Assembly: GCA_037447655.1 (NCBI GenBank)
Contig: JBBHKE010002555.1
Location: forward strand, 354,105-418,104
DNA: 64,000 nucleotides
Source of the DNA: Zygnema cylindricum
Lineage: Eukaryota; Streptophyta; Zygnematophyceae; Zygnematales; Zygnemataceae
Reading direction: 5' to 3'
The notes under the pieces were generated by a model. That model worked only from the letters and a program-made list of their open reading frames with translations. It did no database searches and was not told the origin of the DNA. Below, one piece after another: positions 12,872 to 23,774 of this stretch (its first letter is position 1; every line of letters starts with the position of its first letter). Made by a program: the position numbers and the translations under genes.

Positions 12872-14033
12872 AGGGAGAAAGAGTTGAAAAAGGATACAAG
12901 AAAAACAAGCCGCTCATAAGGTAACTAAGCGAACTCACCTAGATGAGCCTCAATCTTACTCGAAGGCAGTGAATAGCCCGGAGAAAAAAAGATGGATTAG
13001 AGCCATAAATGATAAGATGACCTCTATCATGGAAGCAAATACTTAGGAACTAGCGAATTGTCCTCCGGATAGAAAAACCTATTGGGTGTAAATGGGTATT
13101 TAAATTAAAAATGAACCCAAATAATACCATCGAGAGAATAAGGCTCGATTGGTAGCGAAAGGGTTCACCCAAAAAGAGGGGATTGACTATGAGGAGACCT
13201 TTGCTCCAGTTGTTTGGTTCCCATCAGTAAGGATTCTCCTCAGTCTGGCGGCAGTGAAAGACATGGAAATACACCAGATGGACATTAAGACTGCTTTTTT
13301 TAATGGTGAGTTAGAGGAAGAAATTTTCACGAGACAACCTGAGGGGTTCGTGGAAGAAGGAGAAGAGAGCAAAGTCTGCTGGCTCATTAAGTCTTTATAT
13401 GGACTGAAGCAAGCTCCCCGATAGTGGAATAAGAAACTAGATGAGTTTCTCACCGGTCTGGGATATATTGGGATCATAGCTGACCATTCTATCTATATGT
13501 TTGAAGATGAGAATGGTGTCATTTTTATTACAATTTATGTGGATGATATGCTTCTGTTGAGTAAATCTTTACGAAAAATTGTTAAGTTAAAGAAAGATTT
13601 TAGAAGCAGATTTGATATGAAGGATTTAGGAAGGCAAGATATATTTTGGGGACTGAAATGGAGAGAGATAGGGGGAAGATGATTATAACACTTACTCAGA
13701 AAGAAGCAATAGGTGATATGCTTGAAAAATTCCAGATGGAAAATGCTAACAGGTTGTACCACTCCCATGGACTTGAAAAAAATAAATGATGGGAGTGTAC
13801 AAGGAGGAGTGATGATCTTAGATGATCAGATGAGTCCAGAGGAGAGAGAGTTTATGAAGTCTATCCCTTATAGACAGGTTGTAGGAAGTTTAATCTATTT
13901 CATTAAGTGTACCAGGCCGGACATAGCGACAACAGCTGGAGTACTCAATAGGAGTCTTAATGATCCTAGGAACAAAGACTGGGAGGCAGCCAAGAGAGTC
14001 ATGAGATATTTGGTGGGCACCAAAGAGTTATGG
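12872..14033 (+). pseudogene. pol: Family D copia pol fragment (RT to RNase H)
   Basis: A truncated pol with the RT motifs ARLVAKGFTQKEGIDYEETF (starting near 13140), HQMDIKTAFFNGELEEEIF, YGLKQAPR and YVDD (YVDDMLLLSKS near 13540), then QVVGSLIYFIKCTRPDIA, ending at VGTKELWL. It has stop codons (for example TAG for Trp at about 13423) and a frameshift near 13640. It closely resembles D2 (32695-34682) and L. At 14033 it switches directly into the integrase region of family C, an abrupt recombination or deletion junction. Confidence 0.8.
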
Positions 14034-16949
14034 TTATGATAGTTTGAGGAAAATGGTCATTGCTGGAAAAATATAAGGTGTATCAATCACAAATGAGCCG
14101 GTCAAAACTTGTGATGGTTGCGCTTTAGGCAAAATCCACATATTGCCATTTCCTAAAGAGTCTGAGCATCGGTCAACAAAACTCTTACAACAAATTCATT
14201 CGGATGTTTTTGGTCCTGCGAACGTTCCATCTGCCGGGGGGATGAAATATATGGTCTCCGTCACAGATGATTTCTCTAAGTTTACAAAAGTTTACTTCAT
14301 GAAGGAGAAGAGTGAAGTGTTTGGTCACTTCAAACACTATAAAGCATGGGCTGAAAAACTTCATAATTCACCTATTTTGCAACTCAGATCAGACAATGGT
14401 GGTGAATATACGTCAAAAGAATTTGAAACCTTTTTACTCGAGGAAGGTATTAGTCATATGTTGACTGTTCCATATTCACCGGAACAAAATGGGGTGTCGA
14501 AAAGACTAAATAGAACTCTCACGGAGAGCTCTAGGTCGATGCTCGCAGATAAAAATGTGGATCAAAATTTTGGGCTGAGGCTCTAAATTGTGCAGTTTAT
14601 ATTAAGAATAGGATAGCATCCAGATCAGTAGACACTACTCCTTACGAGATCTGGACAGGTAGCAAACCAGATGTTAGCCATTTCAAAGTCTTTGGTAGTC
14701 AATGCTTTATCTTGGATACGTCTTTGAACAGATGGAAAATGGAACCGAAGGGACTACCAGGTATTTTGTTAGGATATGATGATCAATCTAAAGGTTACAA
14801 TGTCTTTGTGTTTGAGAGGCAGAAAATAGTTGTAGCAAGGAATATCATTTTCAAAGATGAGCTTTACTCGATAGATATATTTCAAATGACAGAGCAGCAA
14901 AAACAACAAAAAGTACAAGAGTATGTCATCTTAGATTGCATGTAAGAAATTGCGTGTCATCTTAGATTGCATGCAAGAAATTGTCCAGCAGGTGCAACAT
15001 TCTCTGGTATTGACTCTAAAGTCAGACTCTCTCCAAATTCCTCATCCAGTTCAGTTCCAACCGGACTACCAGCAGTCAATACACACGGATCGCAATCAGC
15101 GCAATCAGCGCAATGTGCGGCATCTGACGATCTCAGCCTCAGAATTTCCGGGGTGAAGAAGATCCAGCAGCCGCCTGCAAGCAAGTTCTCACTTTGCCTA
15201 CTCGGTAGCCTTGAGGAGCCTTTGACCATTCAGGGTGCCTTCTCTTCACCAGAACGGAATCACTAGATCGAGGCAGCAAACGACAAAATGAAGTCCATTA
15301 TGGAGGCTCAAACATGGGAGCTTGTGGGCCTTCCTCCGGACCGAAAAGCGATCGGCAGCAAATGGGTATTCAAGGTGAAGTTAATGTAGAAACTAATGGT
15401 TTTATTAGTATTTTCTAGGTCTGAAAAGAAATATAGAAGTCGAGGCAGTCTATCTCTAACTTCTCTCTCCAACTCTCAAACTTGTCGCAGTCACTGAGAA
15501 ATTGGACTGTCCCTAGCTGCTATAGAAGATATGGAAATACATCAGATGGAAGAAAAGACGGCCTTTTTGCATGGAGAACTAGAAGAGACCATTTACATGC
15601 AGCAGCCTGAAAAGTATGTGGAACGTGGAAAAGAGCACTTAGTATGCAAGTTGCTAAAATCTCTGTACGGCCTAAAACATGCCCCCATATAGTGGAATCT
15701 GAAGCTTGATGATTTCCTAACTAGCCTAGGATTTCAAAGGATAAGTTCTGATCACTCTGTCTACATTCTAAACGGTAAAAATGGGATAGTGTATATAGCG
15801 GTTTATGTAGATGATTAACTATTAATTAGCAAATCAATGGCTGAAATTAACAAAATCAAAACTGCTCTAAACTCACGGTTCGAGATGAAAGACCTCGGTG
15901 AGGCAATATATATTTTGGGTATTCAGGTAGAGAGGGACAGAAATAAGAAAGTAATAAAATTGACTCAAAAGGAGGCTATTGGAAACATGTTAGATGAGTA
16001 CGGAATGCGGGGGGCAAAAGGATGTCTAACTCCAATGGAGGTTCGGCAGAAGTTAGAGGGAGAAGAGACAGAACCAGGTGTCATTGTTAGCGAGTATTTA
16101 GAATCAGGGGAGAATGATTTATGACACAAATACCTTACTGACAGATAGTCGGAACCTTAATATATTTTATGAATTGTACCCGTCCTGACATTGCTGCAGC
16201 AGTCAGGGTACTGAGCTGGAGTCTAGAGAATCCGAGAAAATCTGACTTTGATGCAGCAAAGAGAGTATTAAGATATTTGGCCGGAACCAAAGACCTCAAA
16301 CTCACACTAGACGGAGGAGAAGTAAAACTGCAAACGTGGAGTGATGCAAGCTATGGCGACATGCTAAGCCGGAAGTCCACCACGAGATTCGTTTTACAAG
16401 TTGGGAACGACACTTGCTACTGGAGCAGCAAACTTCAAAAGGTGACAGCACAGTCGAGAATGGAGTCAGAATATATGGCAGCAAGCTTGGCCCTAAAAGA
16501 ATTCTTATGGGTAAAATCCATGTTACAAGAACTAGGATACATGCAAGTTGGTCCATAGATGATCTGGTGTGATAACCAGGCTGCCATTGCCATTGCTTCT
16601 AACCTGAGTTTTCACTTCAAAAGCAAGCACATGGATGTACGATTACACTTTGTAAGAGAAAAAGTGTTCTCTAGAGTGATTAAATTATGTTATTTGCCAG
16701 ATGCAAAAATGATTCCTGATATGCTCACTAAAGCTCTTCCTACTCCTAAGCTGAAGTATTGTAGGGACGCAGTGGGATTAAGTGAATAGTTTAATTGCTG
16801 CACTGCTATACTGCCACTCTGCGATAAGTCCACTGTTGAGATGTAGTGGGACTGGGTGACTTGCTAATTGCTATATTGCTATGCTGCGATGCTGCGCTAG
16901 TTTATCATCGCAGCTAAGCCGATATAGCGTGTCTCAAGCTTTAGGGGAG
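14034..16949 (+). pseudogene. pol: Family C copia body 1 (integrase to RNase H, truncated 5')
   Basis: It starts mid-integrase (YDSLRKMV), with CDGCALGKIH, IHSDVFGP, RSDNGGEYTS and the NGVSKRLNRT region (Glu changed to Lys at the catalytic Glu). The linker at about 14940-15240 precedes RT. RT is interrupted at 15385-15505 by a scar of the element E LTR, then resumes at the AAIEDMEIHQ segment. RNase H motifs WSDASYGD, SRMESEYMAAS and CDNQAAIAIA follow to about 16789. The 3' untranslated part ends in AGGGGAG before the LTR at 16950. Several stops make it non-functional. It is nearly identical to body 2 at 18983-20343 and 26924-27825. Confidence 0.85.
15385..15505 (+). repeat. Scar: first 121 bp of an element E 5' LTR inside C body 1
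   Basis: Identical by eye to the first 121 bases of the E 5' LTR (20344 onward), including a base that distinguishes E's 5' from its 3' LTR. It is joined at the same GAAGTTAA site where complete E sits in body 2. Its right edge jumps into C RT sequence about 130 bases downstream of the insertion point, so one deletion removed nearly all of E plus flanking C. Confidence 0.85.
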
Positions 16950-17618
16950 TGTTGTCTTTTGGAAAGCTTTCAGTCTCAGAGCAGCGCAACAGCGCAATAG
17001 CAATACAGAGAAGAGCAGCGCAGCAGCAGAGCAACAGAGCAGCGCACCAGCAAAGCTGCAACACAGACAGGACAACGCAACCACGATTATATTTGATATG
17101 GTCCGTACGACAACGCAGCGTCTGATATTCTTAATGTGATTCTGTACCGGATAGAGCAAATGCGATAGATACGATTCTAGTCAACTTAGTGGGTAGCTCT
17201 GTGGTAGCTTAGTGATAGCTCAGTGGTAGCTTGACAGATTAGTGGTAGCTTGGTGGTTTGACGTACCTCTCAAGTACATTGGTGTTGCCAAATCAACACA
17301 AGTATAAGACTTATGACTCTGAACATATTATGTATCCACACTTCCAAGTAGTAAAACTGCAAACAATTTTTGGGAAACTTCTGAGTGTTATATCTTGAGT
17401 GTTGTCGAGTCAATTGTGTTGAAACTTTGGGAGTTGTCACTGTCTATGCTACTCTATATTCTGATAGAGTTTTGTGAGGTTTGGATCCTTGTATAAGAAT
17501 TGGTGAGCACTTAAGAACAACTGTTTTGTAGGATTCTTGATAGCTTCTGAGAGTGTCTCATGTCTACTTCTACTACTACTGCTGCTCCTCCACCTGCACC
17601 GGTGGTCGTAGAACAACA
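16950..17618 (+). repeat. Family C LTR shared by body 1 (as 3' LTR) and body 2 (as 5' LTR)
   Basis: It begins TGTTG after the purine tract TTTAGGGGAG and ends ACAACA before a primer site, giving 669 bases. It serves as the right end of body 1 and the left end of body 2, the arrangement left by unequal LTR recombination. It holds tandem AGTGGTAGCTT-like words (about 17186-17253) and GCAGC/GCGCA-rich words near the start. The Gag ATG of body 2 (17560) is inside it. Confidence 0.8.
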
Positions 17619-18798
17619 AGTTATGGGCTTGTCATCAAGAATTCCTATCTTTTTTGGGGATAAGTATGTTTACTGGGCGGATATGGTGGAGACACGTTTT
17701 GAGAATGTCAATCTTTTGGATATATTGGATGGTTCACTGGATGAATCTGATCCGTCATGGTCTAAGAAAAATACGCAAGCTCGTTCTATTATGAAATTTT
17801 GTACATCTAAGGAGTTAGCTATGACTCGGATAAAAATGAAAAAAGCAATTGATATCTGCAAATCCTTTAAAAGTGATTATGAAAAGGCTAATGTCTAGGA
17901 AGAGCTTCTATTTGCTGGAAATATTTGGGATTTTAAGTACACTGGCGGTACAATGGCTGAATATTCTAACAAATTTCGTATCCTTCTAGATGCACATGCT
18001 TGTGCAGGTGGGGTGTTTCCTCCGTTTCAACAGGCAGCATTGCTCATGAGGGCTTTCCCTCGTAGTATGAAAGGAGCATCTGACATGCTCAAACAGAAAG
18101 ATAAAGCTAGCTGGACTTTACAGTTAGCCATCAATATTTTGCTAGAGGAGGAAGCTACATCTAATATTCTCAATGTTGAGCAAGTAGAGGCTTTTAATTC
18201 AGACTTTAGGAGGAAAGGTCAGTTTAATCAGCAACGTAATCAGTTTACCCAGTTCAGACAGTTTAATCAGAGTGGAAATAGACAATCCAACAATGCATGT
18301 TTTTATTGCAGTGAGAGAGGTCATGGATACAAATTCTGTCCTAAACTTAAACAAGCTAACGATACAGGTTTATACAGGCCGGGATGGCAACAAAGTAAGT
18401 TTTACAAAAGCCTCACGGGGCCTACACCTCGTGGAAATGCACTGTTTTCAGCTTCTTCATCACTCCAAGACGAGACTTTATCATTTTCTGAGGAGGACGA
18501 CATTGATCTTTTCTCTATGGCGACAGCAATGGAGGGCGCAAAGGACCCTAGATGGATAATGGATACAGGAGCGTCAGCCCACATGTGCTGGGACAAGGCT
18601 ATCTTCAAAAATCTGAAAGCAACGCCGGAGAAAAATATTTATTATGCTTGTGGAATGAGTGTCCTGACTCGTGCTATGGGTGATGTGTCCTTGCTAGTTG
18701 ATGTAGAAGGAAAAGCAATTGAAAGAACCCTTCACAATGTCTTATTTGTGCCTGACTTTAAGAAAATTTTGTTTTCTACGTCGTTGGTAGAGAGTTAA
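17560..18798 (+). pseudogene. gag: Family C body 2 gag-protease (two stops)
   Basis: The ATG at 17560 lies 59 bases before the LTR end and gives MSTSTTTAAPPPAP, followed by the translated primer site (EQQVMGLSSR). The Gag core has a premature TAG at about 17896 and continues in frame after it. The CCHC knuckle is C-FY-C-SERG-H-GYKF-C, and the protease active site is RWIMDTGASAHMC near 18550-18590. A TAA at about 18796 ends the frame at LVES before the integrase. Both stops look like single-base changes. Confidence 0.85.
17619..17632 (+). promoter_or_regulatory. Degenerate primer-binding site of family C body 2
   Basis: AGTTATGGGCTTG after the LTR end matches the initiator tRNA-Met anticodon-half complement with a few changes, and is translated as QVMGL. 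Confidence 0.6.
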
Positions 18799-20343
18799 GG
18801 CTTTGAGGTTAATTTGAAAAATGGTCGGCAGGTTGTTAGCAAATGGCAAGGTTGTGGTTACAGGTACTAGAGATAGTAGCAAGATGTACCGCACGGATAT
18901 GGCTAATACCAAGGAGAATGATGTTCTGTACTCCGGTGTTTTGCACTCAGATGAGTTGTGGCATAAGAGATTAGGCCATGTAAACTATGATAGTTTGAGG
19001 AAAATGGTCATTGCTGGAAAAATAGAAGGTGTATCAATCACAAATGAGCCGGTAAAAAATTGTGATGGTTGTGCTTTAGGCAAAATCCACAGATTGCCAT
19101 TTCCTAAAGAGTCTGAGCATTGGTTAACGAAACTTTTACAACAAATTCATTCGGATGTTTTTGGTCCTGCGAAGGTTCCATCTGCCAGGGGGATGAAATA
19201 TATGATCACCTTCACAGATGATTTTTCCAAGTTTACAAAAGTTTACTTCATGAAGGAGAAGAGTGAAGTGTTTAATCACTTCAAACACTATAAAGCATGG
19301 GTTGAAAAACTTCATAATTCCCCTATTTTGCAGCTCAGATCGGACAATGGTGGTGAATATACGTCAAAAGAATTTGAAACCTTTTTACTCGAGGAAGGTA
19401 TTAGTCATCTGTTGACTATTCCATATTCACCGGAACAAAATAGGGTGTCGGAAAGAATAAATAGAACTCTCACGGAGAGCTCTAGGTCGATGCTCGCAGA
19501 TAAAAATGTGGATCCGAAATTCTGGGATGAGGCTCTAAATTGTGCAGTTTATATTAAGAATAGGATAGCATCCAGATTTGTATACACTTTTCCTTACGAG
19601 ATCTGGACAGGTAGCAAACCACATGTTAGCCATTTCAAAGTCTTTGGTAGTCAATGTTTTATCTTGGATACGTCTTCGGACAGATGGAAAATGGAACCGA
19701 AGGGACTACTAGGTATTTTGTTAGGATATGGTGATCACTCTAAAGGTTACACAGTTTTTGTATTTGAGAAGCAGAAAATAGTTGTACAAGGAATATCATT
19801 GTCAAAGATGAGCTTGACTCGATAGATATATTTCAAATGACAGAGCAGCAAAAACAACAAAAAGTACAGGAGTATGTCAACTTAGATTGCATGCAAGAAA
19901 TTGTCCCCCAGGTGCAACATTTTTCGATAATGACTCCAGAGTCAAACTCTCTCCAAATTCCTCTTCCAGTTCAGTTTGAACTGGACCACCAGCACTCAAT
20001 ACACACGGATCGCAACCAGCGCAATCAGCGCAATGCGCGTCATCCGACGATCTCAGCCTCAAAATTTCCGAGGGGAAGAATGTTGAAATAAGTAGTTTTT
20101 AGTATATTTTCTAGGTCTAAATTTAGTAGAAAACATGAAAAGAAAATGTAGTCAGCCTGCCTCTATCTCTTCTCTCTCTCTCGCCCCCATACTTGTTGTA
20201 GTCAATGAAGGAGAGAGAGAGAGAGCAATGGAGCCATGGCTGCCTCAACTCCATAGGAAGGACTAAAGAGTGGCTTAAGCTTGTGGGCCTTCCTCCGGAC
20301 CGAAAAGCGATCGGCAGCAAATGGGTATTCAAGGTGAAGTTAA
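18799..20343 (+). pseudogene. pol: Family C body 2 integrase and start of RT, with LTR scar
   Basis: The zinc motif is WHKRLGHVNYDSL with CDGCALGK. The core has IHSDVFGP, RSDNGGEYTS and a Glu-containing NRVSERINRT segment (Gly to Arg change). A frameshift lies near 19790-19830. The linker contains DRNQRNQRN repeats. At 20081-20277 a clade II LTR scar replaces about 160 bases of linker and RT start. The RT then reads PPDRKAIGSKWVFKVKL before being split by element E after GTTAA at 20339-20343. Confidence 0.85.
20081..20277 (+). repeat. Scar: first ~197 bp of a family D-type LTR inside C body 2
   Basis: It starts TGTTGAAATAAG and follows the D2 LTR (34683 onward) through the TATTTTCTAGGTCT, ACTTGTTGTAGTCA and GAGCCATGGCTGCCTC blocks to ACTAAAGAGTGG. 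It then jumps to family C RT at an AGCTT-like microhomology. It is absent from body 1, so it arose after the tandem duplication or in only one allele. Confidence 0.8.
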
Positions 20344-20551
20344 TGTAGAAACTAATGGTTTTATTAGTATTTTCTAGGTCTGAAAAGAAATATAGAAGTC
20401 GAGGCAGTCTATCTCTAACTTCTCTCTCCAACTCTCAAACTTGTCGCAGTCACTGAGAAATTGGAGAGGAAGCTAGAGCCATGGCTACCTTGGCTATCCT
20501 GAGGTTTACGGGAAATTTATATTAGGGTTTATTTATTAAAGTGAAAGCTTA

Positions 20552-20632
20552 TGCCGGCGGCAGGATTTGATCCTTGTACCTACCGGCCGGCAGTCAGGAT
20601 ATAGCCGGTAGCCTTAGCCGTTTAGTCTAGCA
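20552..20632 (-). promoter_or_regulatory. Antisense tRNA-like module in E 5' LTR
   Basis: On the minus strand a D-arm-like GGCTAAGGC is followed about 45 bases later by the B-box GGATCAAATCC, as in tRNA-derived Pol III promoters. No T4 run follows within 25 bases in this copy. It could be a fossil of an ancestral tRNA or SINE insertion. Confidence 0.55.
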
Positions 20633-20989
20633 GTATTGTTACGTAGCATATAGTTTGATAGTTATTTAAATAGGTATACGTGCGAAAAACCATTTAACTG
20701 CAATGAATTACGGGATACATAGATCCAGTAATATATAATGTATGACTTACGGTACGGACACAAATCAGTACCGCGCATTTGTTTCGTAAATGAAACAAAT
20801 ACCGCGCATGTATTTATTACGGCTACGATTAAAGCCGAATTTAATCGGACGGCCGGGATTAGCGCCGAGATCGCGGAGGAAGATTTCGGCGGTTTGTGGC
20901 CATCGCCAGATCGGATGACGCGTGGCGAAATTCCGTTGGATTGTGGAATCTCCGGAGATTATGGCACCGAATCCGGATTTGACATGTGT

Positions 20990-21090
20990 CGACATTTTGG
21001 CCATGTCGTACAATGTCCGTACATAAAGTACACCGGCAGCTGTACTTTTGCGTACGGAACTCAATTGTGATTGGTTCCGTACATCAGTAG
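20990..21090 (+). promoter_or_regulatory. GTAC-rich promoter block of E 5' LTR
   Basis: About six GTAC tetramers in under 90 bases, with spacing matching the other clade II LTRs. GTAC is the core recognised by plant SBP-box factors, but binding here is only inference. Confidence 0.5.
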
Positions 21091-21371
21091 ATAGAGTCTG
21101 TGAGAGAGATAGGACTTAGAAAAATTAGAAGATAGGACCCCCTCTCCCAGAGAGCTTCTGTACAAAAGGTCAACTTTGACCCTCCATAACTTACTGCTCA
21201 GGGGAGCAAATTCAGAGATTCTTTTTGCTATCCACTCAGGGGAGTCTTGTCTTCACAGGGGTGAAGTTGGTCAGGTTTTTTGTCTGCCACGGTGGCAGTT
21301 ATTTTTGCTTAAACACAAAGGGGTCAGGATTATCCTAGAGGCTTCTTGGAAGCTGTCCACTCTGAGGACTT

Positions 21372-22127
21372 ATGGAGGTCTCAGAGTTTCAGGTTATGGG
21401 CCCACCCTCTAGGGTACCAATCTTTAATGGAACTGGCTTCATATACTGGGAAAGTATGATGATAGGAGCTCTATGCGAAAAAAAGTTTTGGGGGATAGTG
21501 AGTGGACGATTGGGGCGTCCATCAAGTCTTCGAATTCCTCCAGGGTTTAAAGGAAGCAGATTCACCAGGAAAGAGGATTCACCTTCAACGGAGGAAACAA
21601 AGGAAGGAGAGGTGGTGGACAAAGGAAAGGAGAAGGAGGCGACCACACCAATAGCAACTGGTTTAGCATTCATGTCACCTATTCCGAGGAACGAGGAGAA
21701 TGATACTAAAACCTGGGACTTCAATAATATGGCGGCAAAGCACTTCATCCTACGCCATCTCACTCAAGGACTTGCATGTCCTCATTTGCAGGTAGAGAGG
21801 GCATCCGATCTTTGGATGTCTCTCATAGAGATGTACCGAAGTGGTACGATTCAGCAACAACAGTTGGCTGATCAGAAAGTTAAGGAGTATGTATACAAAG
21901 GGGGAAATATGTTGGATTTTTGCAATGAGCTTGCTACACTCTTCATGGAGCTAGAGAGTGCGGATAAAGTTTTTAGTGAAAAAGAAAAAGTTAACTGTTT
22001 ACTAATGAAGTTACCTGATGAGTTCGAGAACATAGTCAACCGTGTGCAGGACTTGCCGGACTCAAGGTGGATATGGAACTCAGTGGTAGGGATGATTCTC
22101 GTTCGAGAGAATACGATTGAGATCTGA
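21372..22127 (+). pseudogene. gag: Element E gag, 5' segment (premature stop)
   Basis: The ATG at 21372 is in the LTR, 20 bases before its end, giving MEVSEFQVMGPPSRVPIF with the primer site translated. It has a UBN2-type Gag with a clade II spacer (Lys/Glu-rich, about residues 70-110), then the LWMSLIEMYRSGTIQQQQLA and LLMKLPDEFENIV segments. It ends at a TGA near 22125 where relatives continue to a CCHC knuckle. The knuckle region (about 22255-22310) is further damaged by a frameshift. Confidence 0.85.
21392..21406 (+). promoter_or_regulatory. Primer-binding site of element E (perfect half-tRNA-iMet match)
   Basis: GGTTATGGGCCCACC is the exact complement of the plant-type initiator tRNA-Met anticodon stem and loop as I recall it. 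It lies immediately after the LTR. Confidence 0.8.
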
Positions 22128-22297
22128 AGGGGAGGAAAGAGTGGCCAAGCCTTGGCAACAGCGACCGATTAGAGGAACAAGGATTCCCGGAAACCAGTTG
22201 GAAACTATGGGGGTAAGGAGCAGAAAAAACAGGTTGGCGAGTTCGAACCAAGGGCTCCCAAAGGTTTATATCATTTTTGTAAGATACCGGACACTAT

Positions 22298-23576
22298 ATG
22301 GCAGAGTGCACCAAGCTAACCGAGCTTCGGTTAAAGGAGGGGCAGACCGGTGGTACCCCGAGAGGAAAGAAAAAGGCCCTTGTCACACAGGTACTTGAGG
22401 CGGAATCCGAGGACGAGGACGATGAGCTCCTTTTGGATGAGGAGTTGGAGGCGAAAACTGAGGTTGAAATTCCACGAAGGCAGAAATGTGCTTACGGTGG
22501 ATTGAAAGGTGAAGCAGGCTGGATTGTAGATTCAGGTGCCTCAATGCACATGTGTAAGGATAGACACCTGTTCACTAAGATAAGAAAGATTCCCACCGTA
22601 GAGATAGAGTACGGAGATGGGAGGATAGTCACCACTACTCTTGTAGGATCGGTAGACCTGAAAGTGTTAGTAAAAGGAAAGACATCCATATTAACATTCT
22701 CCGATGTATTGTTTATTCCGGAGCAGAACAAAAACCTTATCTCTACATCAGTATTAGATGATAAGGGATTTTTTACTAGCACTAGGGAAGGAGTCTTTAC
22801 TGCTAGTTTTGAGGAGGATGTCTATTTCATTGCTGAGAAAGGTAGCCATGGGATGTTTAGGCTGATCTTAAGTAATGAAACGAAGAAACTTTATTATGCT
22901 GGTGTTCATGATATTATGATGTGGCATAAGAGGCTTGGGCATGTGAATCTAGATAAGTTAAGAGAGATGAAAAAGATGGGAGTGGTGGAAGGGATTCAGT
23001 TCAGTGAGAGTGATGATATAAGTGATTGTAGTGGGTGTGCTCAAGGTAAAGCACACAGATTACCCTTTCCAAAAACAACCACCTACATGGGAGAAAAACT
23101 TCTAGATCTAGTACACACAGATATTTGGGGACCGGCTAGAGTGCCCTCACCGGGGGGGGAAGAGATTTATGATGACCATAACTGATGATTGGTCTCGGTA
23201 TTCCCGAGTATATTTTTTGAAAAACAAGTCAGAGGCTGAGGACTGTTTTAGACAATATAAAGCATGGAGCGAAAAACTCCATGAAATTCCAATCAAGAGA
23301 GTAAGGAGTGACAATGGTGGAGAGTATACTTCTAACCAGTTTGAGGATTTTTTGAGGGAAGATGGGGTTCAACACCAAAAGACAGTTCCAGAAAATCCGG
23401 AACAGAATGGGGTAGCTGAAAGGTTAAATAGAACACTAAGTGATAGTGCTAGAAGTATGTTGTCAGATAAGAAGATAGGAAAAAGGTTTTGGGCAGAAGC
23501 AATGAACTGTGCTAATTACCTCAAAAATAGAGTTCTTACTTCAGCTATAAAAGATCAAACACCTTATGAGAGATGA
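22298..23576 (+). pseudogene. pol: Element E protease and integrase (frameshift and stop)
   Basis: Picks up at the last knuckle residues (MAECTKL). The protease site is GWIVDSGASMHMC (near 22520). The integrase zinc motif is WHKRLGHVNLDKL with CSGCAQGKAH. The catalytic core has VHTDIWGP, then a frameshift at the G run 23151-23158, then RSDNGGEYTS and NGVAERLNRT with the catalytic Asp and Glu present. A TGA near 23574 replaces Trp in the YERWTGRKP motif. All lesions are single events, so the copy was probably competent before decay. Confidence 0.85.
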
Positions 23577-23774
23577 ACAGGCCGGAAACCAGACTTATCT
23601 CATTTAAAGGTTTTCGGCAGTCAAGTATTCAGTCTAGATACAGATCGGTCTAATTGGAAGCTAGATCCTAAAGGAAAACCGGGATACTTATTAGGATATG
23701 ATGAGGATGTTAAAGGATATAGAGTTTATGATCTAAAAAGAGAAGATATAATCTTAGTAAAGCATCTAGTAGTT

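Larger units (their letters stand above)
20344..21391 (+). repeat. 5' LTR of element E (1048 bp)
   Basis: It starts TGTAGAAACT and ends GAGTTTCA. Blocks in order: TTTTCTAGGTCT, CT-rich, ACTTGTCGCAGTCACTGA, CTAGAGCCATGGCT, antisense tRNA-like module, CGAAACAAA-type inverted repeat, GTAC cluster, then U5 with the Gag ATG (21372). An open frame of 110 codons at 20738-21070 is repeated in the 3' LTR and lies in the promoter region; I do not call it a gene. Confidence 0.9.

Noticed and set aside
20738-21070. 110-codon frame in the E 5' LTR, repeated at 26139-26471 in the 3' LTR, with an opposite-strand 99-codon frame
   Set aside because: It lies over the conserved promoter block and is duplicated only because LTRs are duplicated. 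No homology was recognised. Conservation of protein over DNA cannot be judged here.
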